Part shown: positions 34,063 through 47,800 of the stretch, piece by piece
Numbering within the stretch: the first letter of the stretch is position 1
Layout: each line of letters starts with the position of its first letter
NCBI GenBank assembly: GCA_016801845.1
Contig: CM028916.1
Location: forward strand, 20,412,014 to 20,476,013
Origin: Polydactylus sextarius
Lineage: Eukaryota > Chordata > Actinopteri > Polynemidae
DNA length: 64,000 nt
Direction: 5' to 3'
Position numbers and translations under genes: made by a program
Notes under the pieces: generated by a model
Told to the model about the DNA's origin: nothing
Database searches by the model: none
Seen by the model: the letters and a program-made list of their open reading frames with translations, nothing else

Positions 34063-37000
34063 GTAGGACCTCGCAGATTGGATATAACACCACTGTTATT
34101 TCAATTCAGCACACACTAAAAGTCACACTCTAAATCTGGGGATTAGTTTAATTTGTATGTGCAAAGAAAGAGATTATTTCAGATACAAGGGAGAAAACAT
34201 AGACATGTCCCTCAAAATGATGCAGCACACAATAGAGTTTTAAACTCTCATCTCAAATATGTGATATTTATTAAGTGCTCAGATTTGACTTCAGCATGGG
34301 TTTTATAACTGACCCACTGAATACGGTATTTCACAACTCACAGTGAGATGTTCTGAGTGATCACTGGATCATGTTAATGAGAACATGCTGCTTTTCACTC
34401 AATTCGACGAGCAGTGAGATGGTAGCAACTGTGAAATATACATTATACAGTTACAAATGAATGGATGGTAAGGTTTTGACACAACATTATGTACAATAAT
34501 ATAAACAACATGTACAGGACGTGTTTACTGCTTTGTTACAATTCTGTGGTGTGCAGCACAATCCGGCATGGGGCTATTTTTTAAGGTGCCAAACGCTGGG
34601 ACACCTGACAGCAGAGTAATAATCACTGAAAAGGACGAAACAAAAAATACTCCATTCTCCATACTCCAAATTCTCCATCAAAGAGCGTGACGACAGAGGG
34701 TCAGACCTTGGATTCCAGCCTGAGAGTAAACACCTCCTAAAGCCAAATTTACAGGATCAAAGCTGATTCCTCTGTCCCTTTATGTTGTACACACCTTCAT
34801 TTCACTTAAATGACACTAAATGAGTCATATGAGCTTAGTTGAATTATGAGACAGTGGGTCCACATGTAAAGACATATGAAACGCCTCTCCATCCTCTCAC
34901 ATCTTTGTAGTCATTTAGTCCCTTTGCGCCTATTTGCAGTTGTCTTGAGACTGTGTTGATTTGCAGTTGCTTTCTGGCAGTGTTGCGTCTCAGAGGAGTT
35001 GTTTATTCATTTCTTTGTGGTCACTTTGTATTGTTTTCTACCTGATCCTTGTCTCTGTTGGTGTTTTGCATCTCACTCGATAACACTGTGCAGCTGAAGC
35101 AGGATCTCAGCTGATGCTGTTGGTTGAAAAGCTGCAGCTGACCCTCAGTAATTCAATCGTAATTCAATGGATCACACTGGAGATGAGGAGATGCTGTGTG
35201 TCTGACCCTTTGGATCCCAAGCTCTGCATCTACCCTGCTCATTCACTAATTCATTCACATGTGATACAAGACCCTACTCTACTATTATGTGGTCTACCGC
35301 ATGTCATTTTGGTTTATCCCTCAACACAGTCATGCTTTCAGCTCTATAAGACAGACAAGAGGCAGCTGGACAAAAAATGAGCCCAAGGACACGCCCATAA
35401 AGAATATACAGTGAAGTCAGCTGATTTTATCTGCCTCTGGCTCGGGGTACGTACTTCATTAAACTGATAATAGGAAAATCTGAAGTGACTCTCTTCACTT
35501 CCACTGCTTCACGTGGTGATACTGCAGACTCAGTAGCTTTTTAAAGAAGCTGGGATATGAATAAAGCCACAAATATATTCAAATTCAAGGTGGTGACTGT
35601 GATTCAGAATTACCTCTCACTCCATGGCTTCAGTTTCATTCATAGCCAGTCATTTCATGTCATTTAAGATTTAAGATTTTCACGAGCCTCAGGAACTTTG
35701 GAACGAGCAAACTTTTTTATTTTCCATTTACATAAAACTTTTCTAAATGTCCATATGACTAATGAGGGAAACTGTTGTTGTAAAAAAGTTATTTCACATC
35801 AGCAGTTTGTACCTTCGACTGGAGCTTACATTACTAGGTAGGAAGTCACCTGGTAATGTAAGTCCCACCTCTGTGGAGGTGATGCACAGCTGCCCACAAT
35901 TTTACAGCTCGTTCACTTTAAAATCTTTTTGCTTGACTGTCAAGCACACACAAGGGCTAAGGCGGTCTTTCTCAAAGTGCGCGTCTCCATGTTTAGCTGA
36001 AATCAATACAGTTATGCATGGAACTTGAGGCACTCGAAGGGCAATGGTCAGTGTGCTTTTATGGTTGGAGAAAAGTTGGAAAAGTTTGTGAGACACAAGC
36101 AAGAAAATCATGTAAGTTTGCTTTTTTTTTTCTGTTGTGAAATGTTTTAAGGAGAAAGTATAAATGCAGACAAACATTTAATGCATTTCCTTCAGATGTC
36201 TTCTGTCACACTGGGGTTGTCTCTCAGCAACATTTCCTCTCAGCAGCTGGGAATGTAATACAATAAGGAAATTACTCATCTAAGAGGAACTTGTTGGCTT
36301 ATTTTCTGACTATTCTGCTCCCAGCGCTCTGGTGTGGTTTTTCTCCCCCACAAAAATGAAAATGTTAGAGGACTGAATGATAGATTCAGACTGTCCTGCA
36401 ATATAACGTTTAATCCTTTCTGTGCTGAAGGAAGGTAAATAAAAAGCATAACTTGATTACTGCTTGCCATTTAATTTATTTACCAATTTGTATTCACTTT
36501 TTGATCCTGATGGAGCTCTTGATTTTGATATGACAGAGAATCACTGCTTTTATTTTGAAATAGCTGATAATGGAGTGCCGGAATAGCCAAGTAGCTACCA
36601 CTTTGCACCACTTTGGCACATAAACCATGTGGTGCTTGCCAGTTCGAATCCTGGCTGTAATGATCTTTTGCTGCATGTCATTTCCTCACTCTTCTCCCTA
36701 CTTTCCTGTCTAACTCCTCTGTTCTGTCAATAAAGTCAAAGTGGGCAAAAAAAATGTCTTTAAAAAAATGATTATTTGTTCATGTCTGGTCTTAATTGTA
36801 TTTTTTAATTAATCTCTTGCAATCTCATTAATAGGTTTGTGTTGACCATCACCCCAACCCAGAACTAATAACTCATAATGTCTTCATTTGAATCTGTTAA
36901 TTGTAGGAGCTGAAACTGCAAGTGAACAGTTAGACTTGCACAGAATGAGAAGAGTAGTTGTTGTTGTGTCAAGTGAGAACCCAATGACTTTGTGTTGACA

Positions 37001-37448
37001 GCTGAAAAGTTCAGGATACAACAGGTAGGTGTTTTCTTTGTTTCACTGAACATTAACACCTTTCAACTGTGGCAATCTGTCATCTTGTTTACCCTTCGTA
37101 GCTTTTCTTTGTGTTCAAAATGACATGTTTACTTGGAGTCCACTATATCAGGGATACTTCCTGTCCCACTACATCATAACACTGTGATGATCAGGAGCTG
37201 CTGTTTGCAGTGTTGTAAGCAGGAGCACTGACTTATTTCTTTTTGCAAAAGTTGTGAGTTTGACAGCAAATATGCACCAAAGGTATAGTATGATTTGTTT
37301 TGTAAGCTGTGTTTTGGGATTTCTGTTATGTTTATGTTCCTGGTTGGGAAAGAACATTGCAGTATAACAGCTCCTTTGCTGTATTACAACTAAACATAAA
37401 ACTGGCTGTAAATTCTTTACAGGTCCTTTCAACAGTCTTTCCACTCAG
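34063..37448. other. Upstream region / first intron of kcnmb2
   Basis: No coding exon seen. It holds the SINE at 36573-36769 and otherwise looks like unique AT-rich sequence. Confidence 0.45.
36573..36769 (+). mobile_element. tRNA-derived SINE
   Basis: A tRNA-like head (GCCGGAATAGCCAAGTAGCT as A-box region; AGTTCGAATCC as B-box at 36641-36651) joins an unrelated body with TTTCCTGTCT and a tail of AATAAAGTCAAAGTGGGCA with A-runs. This head-body-tail form is typical of a common teleost SINE. The copy is moderately diverged. Confidence 0.75.
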
Positions 37449-37486
37449 CTTCGGTGAGTAGAGGACAACGTGGATCATCAGGAAAG

Positions 37487-38825
37487 ATGTTCTTCGTGGC
37501 AGGAGCCAAAAACACAGCGGGATCAGGGAGAGAAAATGAACGGAGGTAATGTGTCTACACTGTTTCGGGCCTTAAATATGCACTTAAATGTTTTAGAAAT
37601 AGCTTTTGAATAAAGATCCATCCTCATTTTTCAATATTAGATCAATCTACCAGAAATTTCGTGAGGTAGATTTACTAGACAAGAAGAAAACAGTGACAGC
37701 TCTGAAGCCTGGTGAGGATCGAGCCATTCTCCTTGGTCTTGGGATGATCCTCTCATCTGTCATGATGTATTTTGTCCTGGGGATCACCATATTACGCTCC
37801 TATGCTGACAGGTACAGCCCTGTCTCATTTTTTACTCTTTATAAAGGAGTTAAGTTTGATATTTCTGTCATAAACATGTTTTATTCATCAGATGTCTTTG
37901 TTGACAAACTGCTTCAGTGCTCTCTCAACCTGAAAATTGCAAAGATAAATACTTTGTGAAACCAAATTTCAAAGGACAAATTACAGCCCAAACTGAGCTG
38001 ATTTCATAAAATGAGACCCTCCGAAATGTTTTTTCCCTCTCTTTTGCATTAAATTGGATCTCCATTTAAATGTCAACACAGTGTGTGGACAGAGGAGGGT
38101 GTGTGTGTTGTTCTCAACTCCACGGTCACAGCTGACATGAACTGTTCCTACAACTGTGGGTCAGACTGCTGGAGAGTCTCCAAATACCCCTGTCTGCAGG
38201 TTTACGTGAGCGTCAATAACACGGGCCGTGTCAGCCGTTTATCTCACAATGAGGAGACCCAGGACGCCAGCTCTGAAGTGAGTACTGTGCCAGAGGGAAA
38301 ATACGGGGAATTACTGAACCGTTTCAAATGTTGACAGGGGCTGTCAGATGTTGGCCTGGTTATAGACGTGCTCTGCTCTTGATGTAGAAAATGTTAGCTG
38401 ATAGGATTTGGAATTTTTCCTGGTCAAGCTAAAAGATGATACATGAAGGGTGATGTATTCAGTGTTGTCAAATAAACAAAACTGAAAAAAAGTGTGGCAC
38501 TCCAAATAACCTCAGTGTCCTTCAATCCTGTCCTTTTCAGTGTTTCTATGTGCCCAGGTGCCAGAAGGACAGCGTGGCCATGCACGCCATGATTGTGAAC
38601 ATCTCAGAGCACCTGAAGGTGAACCAGGAGGTCCCCTGTTACTACGACCCAAGTGAGCAGCAGGAGACCGTCCTCCTGACCAGGCTGTACGACCACAGTG
38701 TTGTCTTCCACTCGCTGCTCTGGCCCTCCTGCATGCTCACAGGAGGGGCCCTCATTATCATGATGGTGAAGCTCACACAGTACCTCTCCATTTTGTGTGA
38801 GGAGATAGGGAAGATCAAGAGGTGA
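37487..38825 (+). CDS. kcnmb2: BK channel (KCa1.1) regulatory beta-2 subunit
   Basis: Four coding exons: 37487-37545, 37641-37811, 38082-38277, 38541-38825. Joined they give 236 codons plus stop (human 235). The protein is a plasma-membrane auxiliary subunit of large-conductance calcium-activated potassium channels; the beta-2 type confers rapid N-type inactivation. Seen: N-terminal hydrophobic MFFV, then a polar linker; SIYQKFREVDLLDKKKTVTA; a first membrane span at about 48-70; an extracellular loop with eight cysteines and sequons (LNST, MNCS, NNTG, VNIS); then a second span WPSCMLTGGALIIMMVKLTQ and a short cytosolic tail EEIGKIKR. Exon boundaries match the family. An acceptor at 37448 gives a 38-base 5' UTR on the first coding exon. 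The possible poly(A) signal AATAAA at 39455-39460 is tentative. Confidence 0.95.
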
Positions 38826-39311
38826 AATACATGCAGCAGCTGCAAACACCAAGCACACGATGGTGGTTTGGTGATGGACCTGTGACATGAAGTAGATTGT
38901 TTTCCCGAACGACCTTGCTGTGACCTCTCTCCAAACTTTCCTCCTCAGCTGAGACATTTGAAACAGCTGACGTTCACTCTGGACTGAGGATGTGCCTGTT
39001 TATAATAGAGCACTGAATGTTCCTAGGTGGAAACTTTCAGACACGTTGTACTGTGAAAAACTATGACTGGATTTCACATGGTGTTACAGCATTGTAAATT
39101 ACTCTGGGGTTATTTGTTTACAAGGAAGTTTATTCTGTCGTTAACCTTAAATAGGGTGTATTATAAGACTGTGCTTTCTATAATAATAACAGCCTATAGC
39201 AGATAAAGTAAAACACTACCATCTTTCCAAAATTGTCTGCCTGTTGATATTGATGAGAAATGGTTCTGAAGAAACCGTGAAACACACACAAACCACACAC
39301 ATGCGCATGCG

Positions 39312-39312
<1 letters not shown>

Positions 39313-39374
<62 letters not shown>
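39313..39374. repeat. (CA)n microsatellite
   Basis: About 30 uninterrupted CA units, in the probable kcnmb2 3' region. Confidence 0.95.
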
Positions 39375-39378
<4 letters not shown>

Positions 39379-39905
39379 TCTTTTCTCATTAACCAAAAAA
39401 CAGCTCTTATTGTGGTGATTTTGCAGAGAACACAAAGTGCAGCTCTGCAGCTATAATAAATAATCATCTGTGCGGGGCTGTTCAATTACCAGAAAGCACT
39501 AAAAGCAAATACCAATGCTATAATAATGCTTTGCAACATTTTACAAAATATGCCCATACATACATACATACAATATATACATACATACATATATGCACAA
39601 TACAATAAACATAATGTTATGGGTAGAAAGAATAAAACAAAGCATGCAATGAGATATATGAATTCCACAGTTGGAAACATTTGTTTTTTCTTTTCAATCC
39701 ACGTTTTCAGTGGGATCCATCCATCCACGCACATGCTGCAGGAGGAATGTGCTCTGGGCTCTGCATATGACTTATCTGCAGCAACACAACAGCCTCAACC
39801 CTGTTTATCTCATGTGCCTATTCCTTGGTAACGTTACACAGTTACACAGTTCACATACAGTGAACAAGCGGTGGTCTCATCTCATGACAAACTATCCTCA
39901 CATAG

Positions 39906-39909
<4 letters not shown>

Positions 39910-39954
<45 letters not shown>
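39910..39954. repeat. (GT)n microsatellite
   Basis: About 22 GT units, just upstream of the presumed pik3ca promoter. Confidence 0.95.
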
Positions 39955-39955
<1 letters not shown>

Positions 39956-39960
39956 TGTCT

Positions 39961-40329
39961 AAGGGCGGTCTATGATGATGAGCCGTGCTAGCAGTCTTCG
40001 AGCAGCAGGCAGAGCTAGCTGTGTGCAGCTAGCTCTGCTACCAAACTGGGGTAGTGTATTTTCGGGACAGCACGATGAAGAACATGAACATCATGAAGTA
40101 TTATACACCTATTCCATTACAGCGTGTTGGCAACATCACCGTGAGATAGAGACGTCTTTTCTCCATTAAAAAGGCACAATCGTTTGGATGAACTAAGGTT
40201 AGAGCTAGCACCGCTGGTTCAGACTTCCAGAGCGGGCACGAATGGGATTTACCGAGCTAGCCGCTGCTAATGATTGTGCTGGCTGAGTGGCTTCGCGGCT
40301 AACCGGTTGGCGTTAGCAATCGGACACAG
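39961..40329 (+). promoter_or_regulatory. pik3ca: Presumed pik3ca promoter and non-coding exon 1
   Basis: CpG-containing and rich in GCTAGC/TTAGC words, unlike the AT-rich flanks. A possible donor ACACAG|GTAGCG is at 40329. An acceptor at 41131-41132 before the first coding exon requires such an upstream exon. A perfect 13-base stem hairpin lies at 40009-40038. Confidence 0.4.
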
Positions 40330-41132
40330 GTAGCGTTATATTTGTTCATTTCTTTCATATTTTCCTCGTGTGTTTGCTTTAACTTATAACCAAAACAACT
40401 ACACAGTCACTCACAAGACGAACTACCGAGTTGCACCGCCTGTTTTGTAGTAACGTCAGACTAACATTAGCTCGTATATGAGCTGAGGTTTTCATATTGC
40501 AAATGACATTGATCTGCTTAGTGAACCTGGCTAGCGTGGTTAGCTGGCTAGCGAGCTAAGAAACAACACCTAACGTTAACTAATCAACAGCAGCAGCACA
40601 ACACTAACACTCAGTCGAGGTGACTTGTCAAACCAGGGCTAAAAGCTAAACATTAGCGGTGTTAGCCACACTAACTAATGTGTGAGTACTGCTGGTTGGC
40701 TAACAAGTTTGTTTACATGATTTTTTAAGTCCTTTCATTCGACACCACTGTTCATGTAGCGGTTCATTGTCGCCCTCTTTAACTTATCATGACTAAGTTT
40801 AACTATAATTTACTCAGGCAAACAACTTCCCCAAAAATTCTCTTTTTAATGTATTGACAACTTGTTATCGTTAGCTTAGCCGCTAACTGTGTAATAAGTA
40901 AATAAACGCGGTGACATCTCAATTTGTTTCAGGATGCATTGTTTTAGTCGACATATGGGTTGCTATCGTCTGTCAAACTGAACAAAAGTATGTTTTATAG
41001 TCACAGACTTTGTGTAAAACTTTTGTCAATGCCTTAATGATCAGCTCTAATGCAGGTCAGGTATTACACCTCAAGCATTTTTATACACAGGTCAGTGATT
41101 CTCATATTATCCTGTTTCCTCCCCTCTCACAG
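40330..41132 (+). other. pik3ca: pik3ca 5' intron (inferred)
   Basis: No coding content. It continues the GTTAGC/GCTAAC-rich composition to about 40700 and ends in a pyrimidine-rich acceptor (CCCCTCTCACAG). Confidence 0.4.
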
Positions 41133-41196
41133 TTGGTTGACGTTGTTCATCTGATAATTACCAGCCTCTGAATAGAACAGATTTGCTGGCTCCAAC

Positions 41197-44100
41197 ATGC
41201 CTCCCAGGCCCTCCTCAGGAGAACTATGGGGGATGCACTTGATGCCCCCCAGCATCCTAGTGGACTGTCTTCTGCCAAATGGCATGATTCTCACATTGGA
41301 GTGTCTCCGGGAGGCCACACTGATCACTGTCAAGCATGAGCTTTTCAAAGAGGCCAGGAAGTACCCTCTTTACCATCTGCTGCAAGATGAGAGCTCCTAC
41401 ATCTTTGTCAGTGTCACCCAGGAGGCAGAGCGGGAAGAATTTTACGATGAGACCAGGAGGTTGTGCGATCTGCGGCTCTTCCAGGCTTTCCTTAAAGTTA
41501 TTGAACCAGTAGGCAACAGAGAAGAGAAAATTCTTAACAGAGAGATAGGTATGCCTCTTGACTTTTTATCTAGTTACGAAACAACCTATTGTACTTCACA
41601 GTAATGTACTCTAACTGCTGTCGGCCTTGGCAGTGTCATTGCTGTGAGGAGGATTAACATAATACCGCTGGACTTAACCGGTCATAATATAACATATTGT
41701 GTTATGAACTGCACTGCATTATTATTATTTCACATGTCATAAAAAATGCATATTGACATTTATGGGCTCACAACTTTTTTTTTTTAATCTCTTGTTCTTA
41801 CTTGTAGGTTTTGCTATTGGAATGCCTATATGTGAGTTTGATTTGGTAAAAGACCCAGAAGTGCAGGACTTTAGAAGGAACATTTTAAATGTTTGCAAAG
41901 AAGCTGTGGACCTCAGAGACAGTAATGGACCCCACAGTAGAGCTTTATACGTGTACCCTCCTAATGTAGAGTCATCAGCAGAACTTCCCAGACACATCTA
42001 TAACAAGCTAGATAAAGGTAAGTGATTTTAATCTGGGCCCTGGGCACATTTATATCCTGTTTGTGTTCATCCTGATAACAAATTTGTTAATTTGTTGCAT
42101 TATTTTCTTTCCTTCAGGTCAAATCATTGTTGTCATTTGGGTTATTGTGTCACCCAGCAATGACAAACAGAAATATACCCTGAAGATCAACCACGACTGT
42201 GTACCAGAGCAGGTGATCGCAGAAGCCATCAGGAAGAAAACACGCAGCATGCTGCTCTCCCAGGAGCAGTTAAAGATGTGTGTGCAGGAGTATCAGGGAA
42301 AGTACATCCTCAAAGTCTGCGGCTGTGACGAGTACTTACTGGAGAAATACCCTCTGAGTCAGTACAAGGTAATCTAATTCAGCCTTAGCTTAGCTGCATC
42401 TGATGCTACTGTGCTTAAAGGGGAAGAGATCCACTTAACATCAAATTATCATCCAGACTAACTGGGCTTGACAGACATGATATGAAATTAAGTTTATGAG
42501 AAAATGTGCTGATTCAAGCATACAGCAGACATATCATGGTAGATTAACTACAAAGTGCTGACTGGTTCATGTTTGCTAGGTTGTAATGTTTATAAAATTA
42601 GTAATTTTATGAAAGGCTTTAAATTTAAAGACACGAATAGTCTGAAAATGTCACAATCACATCTACTTCAAAATAAAAATGTCACTTTGTCTGCCTTACC
42701 ACCAGTACGTACGCAGCTGCATCATGCTGGGACGGATGCCCAACTTGATGCTGATGTCAAAGGACAGCCTGTATTCTCAGCTGCCCATGGACAACTTCAC
42801 CATGCCGTCTTACGCGAGGCGAATATCCACCGCAACTCCCTACATGAATGGAGAAACAGCCACCAAATCTCTGTGGACTATCAACGGGACACTGAGGATC
42901 AGGATATTATGTGCCACTTATGTCAATGTCAACATCAGAGACATCGACAAGGTAGAGACGCAGATATTCCTCATCTTTTTTTCTTTAAAGAGTTGGGTTT
43001 GACCAATATTACATTCTGACTATAATTGCACATCTCCAGTATCACATCACCCTGGAGCTCTGGACAGGAGCTCTGTTTCTAAATTGGTTATTCTTTCCGA
43101 CTGCTATAGATCTACGTCAGGACCGGGATATATCACGGTGGAGAGCAGTTGTGCGACAATGTCAACACCCAGCGGGTGCCCTGTTCGAACCCCAGGTAGC
43201 ACACAGTGAAGAATAGTGTTTTGTACTTTTTTTTGTACTTTGGCATTTCACTCACCTTTACACAGTAATGGTATTGATTATGGAAATGGTTGTTTCGCTG
43301 TTTATTTCAGGTGGAACGAGTGGCTTAACTACGACATGTACATTCCAGACATCCCCCGCGCCGCCAGACTCTGCCTCTCCATCTGCTCTGTGAAAGGGAG
43401 GAAAGGAGCTAAAGAGGTCAGCGATGAAACACAGGCTTTATCACTGATGTATTTGTTTAAACAAAGTGGCATTGTAATAATAAAGACGTAAATCAGTAAT
43501 CCCACCTTTTTCCAACTTGTTGTTAGCAACTAGACTGGTTGGTAGAGTAAGCAAAGAGACTGACGTTGAAGGTTGTTTTTTTTTTTTTTGAATGGAAAAA
43601 ATGAATTGATTAACTCAAACATGATTTGGAACTGGCTTTTACCTGGAACCAGTTCTTGATTGCTGTTTGTAAAACTGATCTGTCCAAAAACGACTGAAAA
43701 GACAAGGAACATGTCATGTTTATTCATGTGTATTGTCTCCCCAATAATAACAGTAACGTCTGTGAATTGGTGTTTTCTGTGTAAACGTTACCTGTGTTTC
43801 AACAGTTGAACGTTTTTAATGTGAAGCAGCAGCAGCAGGAGCTGTGTAGGAATTGTTTGCTTAACATCATATCTTATTGCATCTCTGACACTGTTCGGAG
43901 TGAAGAGCAAACAGTGCCACCAGATTACGTTCATCCTTTTCCAATGAATGTCTCATGCAAAAGAAGGCAGCTTGATTCTAGCGTGGGTTTGATAAACTAA
44001 CAAGACCCAGTGAAAACAATGCTACTAAAGCCAGTAATTAGAAGGATAATTACAGATCATAAAGATGGTTTAATTGCTAAAAGGTTGCTGACAGCAAATG

Positions 44101-44771
44101 ACACAACAAACAGCATGTATTTTTTTTTACTCTTACGTGATTGTTAAGATGCACTGTGTTTTTATTTATTGTTTAATGAGTCAGAGCAGTTTGAAGACGG
44201 TTAAAAGAGGCATGCAAAATAAACACTACTGTGTGTGTTCTGCACTGCACCTGTCTGTTTTGTAGCCTAGAGCTGTTGCCTGTTTAATCATCTTCATGTG
44301 CTTCATCTCACTGGTATTTTCCTGTAGGAGCACTGTCCTCTTGCCTGGGGCAACATCAACCTGTTTGACTACACCCACACACTGGTAGCAGGGAAGATGG
44401 CTCTCAACCTGTGGCCTGTCCCTCACGGCCTGGAGGACCTGCTCAACCCCATTGGCGTCACAGGCTCTAACCCCAACAAGGTGAACAGCAAATATCGTCA
44501 GTGTTTGTGTTTGCATTAGTGTGTCTGATTTTTTTTTTTTTTTTTTTAAAAGAGAAACATGTAAAAGAGAAAAAGAGAAACACAATAAGAAACACTTACT
44601 TTTCCATTCCTCTCTGAACACACAGGAAACCCCTTGTCTTGAGCTGGAGTTTGACCATTTCAGTTCCCCTGTGAAGTTCCCTGATATGACCACCATTGAG
44701 GATCATGCCAACTGGAATATATCCAGAGAGCTCGGCTTTAATTACTGCCACACTGGTTTGGTAAGATAATG

Positions 44772-44849
<78 letters not shown>

Positions 44850-47800
44850 ATTCATCATGAGATCTGATTTCTACTCTGAGCAGCTGCCACATTTTTACTC
44901 ACACACACCAGGTTCCTGTAGACTCCACACAGTGCTGACATTGTTAATTTTCTTTTAATAAACTGTGTGATACAGAGTAACAGACTGGCACGTGACAACC
45001 CCCTGACTGACAACGACAATGACCAGCTACGGCAGGTGTGCAACCGAGACCCACTGTCTGAGATCACTGAGCAGGAGAAAGACTTTCTATGGAGGCACAG
45101 GTAACGTGTTTGTCTTTGTTTGTGTTTTTTTTTGTGTATGCCAGTGTCTGTCAGAGTCTGAGCTTAACTTTCTCTCAAAACAAAAACAGTCACATTTTAC
45201 ACATTCCACGTGGCTGACGCAGTTATTATGAGACTAATGTTCTCTTTTTAAATATTCAAACTGTTTCTAGACAAGACTGTGTCAATATGCCTGAGATCCT
45301 TCCCAAGATCCTCTTGGCAGTGAAATGGAACTCCAGAGATGAGGTTGCACAGGTGAGCTCAGGTTTCTCCAGCTGACACACCTTTATTTTGAAGGACATC
45401 ACGTGGCGAAAATAGATATGTGCTTACACAAAGGCAACTGCGAACCTGCTGATCCTCACACAGATTTAACACACACTGTCTCTTGCACTTTTAAGATTGT
45501 TAAATAGCATCTCTGTAGTCAGTGCATGTCTGTTTTTCTTTTGCAGATGTATTGCCTTCTGAAGGACTGGCCTGCTATCAAGCCAGAACAAGCCATGGAG
45601 TTGCTGGATTGCAACTTCCCCGATCCAATGATCAGAGACTTTGCAGTAAAGTGCCTTGAGAAATACCTAACTGATGACAAACTCTCTCAGTACCTCATTC
45701 AACTAGTTCAGGTGTGTTGCATCTTCATTTGTCTTTATATAATATATTATATATACTTTATATATTCTTGTTGTGGTTGTAAAACAATTTGTTCTCTGTT
45801 TCCAGGTTCTTAAGTATGAGCAGTACCTTGATAACCCACTTGCACGATTTCTGCTGAAAAAGGCATTAACCAATCAGAGGATAGGACATTTCTTCTTCTG
45901 GCATTTAAAGTGAGTAATTTAAAAAGGTCTTCTTTCACTATGTTGGAGCTCTTGTATGAGGCTTGAAAGGTTAAACTCTTGTTTGAATGTCACTTAACTG
46001 TCTACTCCCAAATTGTCAAGTTGTGTAAAAAAACTGCTGATGTTGGGAAACTGAGGGTTTTATCTGTGGAGGCTTGTAAACATTTTACATGGGGGCATAA
46101 TTGCTTTTTGTCTGGTTTGCAGGTCGGAGATGCACAACAAGACGGTGAGCCAGCGGTTTGGCCTGCTGCTCGAGTCGTACTGCCGGGCCTGTGGCATGTA
46201 CCTGAAGCACCTGAGCAGACAGGTGGAGGCCATGGAGAAACTCATCAATCTCACCGACCTCCTCAAACAGGAGAAGAAAGATGAGGCACAGAAGGTAATC
46301 TAATAGGCGGCAGCTGTTAATCGTGATCTACTCGATCATTGAGTTTAATCTTGACAACATCTGGAACAATGTGGCCCCAGAGATGCTGCAGTATAGATGA
46401 GTGACAAGACTTTGGGCAGTTGACTTCAGTTTGCTTGCAGCTGAATATATTTCAAAAGAGCTTTCTCCTGAACTTCCTCTTACTAAAATACATTTGAAAA
46501 ACTTAAAAATATCGAAACCTGACTTAAAAAATAGAAGTTCAAGTAAAAGTCTAAAAGTATCTAGTATTTACTGTACTTAGTAAGTATGACAAGTGATCAA
46601 GTGATGAAAATCTCGGTACAAGTTCATGTTAATAAAAACAGAAGAATATTATGAAGTTTATCCAGCACTTTCAAACATGGAGCCTACAACAATCCTCATA
46701 GACGATGTCTTGAGTGTTAACTGATGCAGTAAAACTTCTTTTTTCACTAAAACCTATCCCAGCTGCTTACGGGCGAAGGCAGGGTACACCCTGAAACAGT
46801 CGCCAGCTCGTTGCAGGGTTACATATAGACGAACAACCATTTGCCCTCACTACAGGAAATTTAGTATGCTCAATTCACCTATCCTCAATGTTGCATGTTT
46901 TTGGTGGTGGGAGGAATCCAGAAACCCATGAGGAGAACCTGCAAACTCCACGCAGAAAGACCCTACGCCCGACCCGGGAGTCGAACCCAGGAGGCAACAG
47001 CGCTAGCCCCTGTGCTGCCGCGCTGACTGGTCTAATTTGTAACATCATTAAAACAAATGATCTTAGACACTGAACAAGCTTAGTAAAAAGAGTAAGATAA
47101 TGTTTAATATCTAACCGTGGGCTACAAGAAACTTGTCCACAGTAGTACACATTTGGCAACTTCAACGATTTGTGAGTCATAGACGCTGTGGTGATCGTTG
47201 AAGCATTCACACATGGTGACTTGTGTTCCTATGATCTGGAGTTTCAACAACCGGTCTGGGACCTGTAGTGTTCACACTACAAGACTTGTCACTGATTGAG
47301 ACCTCCCTGGTACCAAGTAACATTTGGATCAGACGCGAGGATTTGTATAAAACTAAGAATGAAACAAAAAGCGCTAAAGCGTCAGACTTGGTTGTGACTG
47401 AGTCAGTGGGACGGCAGCAGCATTTATCTCGCATCCCTCCTCTAATTGGCTGTTGCTCTTTGTCAGTGTCTTCCGACTTTTCCAACATAACAGATATCCA
47501 GTCCCAGGCCTCTGATGGAGTCATTAGGGCTGTTCACACATTATGATAATTAACTGATGACAGAATCCACCAGACATCACGACTGGAAATTGTTAGTAAA
47601 GTCAACTAGTGTCAGCTAGACTTTAGATCAGTCGTAGGTTTCAAAATCTGTGAAGCTATTTTCAAGACGTGGGCGTCATGGCCACTAGAGAGTGCATCTC
47701 ATTACCCACAAGTTCTTGTTGAAGCAGCGTGACCACATTGTGGGGGATTTTTTTATTTTTTTGCTGAACGAAATGATCCGTAAGCCAACTGTACTGTACT

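Larger units (their letters stand above)
38826..39960. other. kcnmb2 3' UTR and spacer to pik3ca
   Basis: Non-coding. It carries a long CA tract at 39313-39374, a GT tract at 39910-39954 and candidate AATAAA signals at 39455 and about 39604. No zmat3-like zinc-finger exon is seen here, although ZMAT3 separates KCNMB2 and PIK3CA in mammals. Confidence 0.5.

Noticed and set aside
36573..36660. tRNA gene
   Set aside because: A and B boxes are present but the fold is degenerate and it joins a SINE body and AATAAA/A-run tail, so it is a SINE head.
42555..43019. 154-codon frame overlapping pik3ca
   Set aside because: Wrong-frame reading of pik3ca exon 42706-42951 extended into introns.
45979..46284. 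101-codon frame overlapping pik3ca
   Set aside because: Wrong-frame reading of pik3ca exon 46123-46294.
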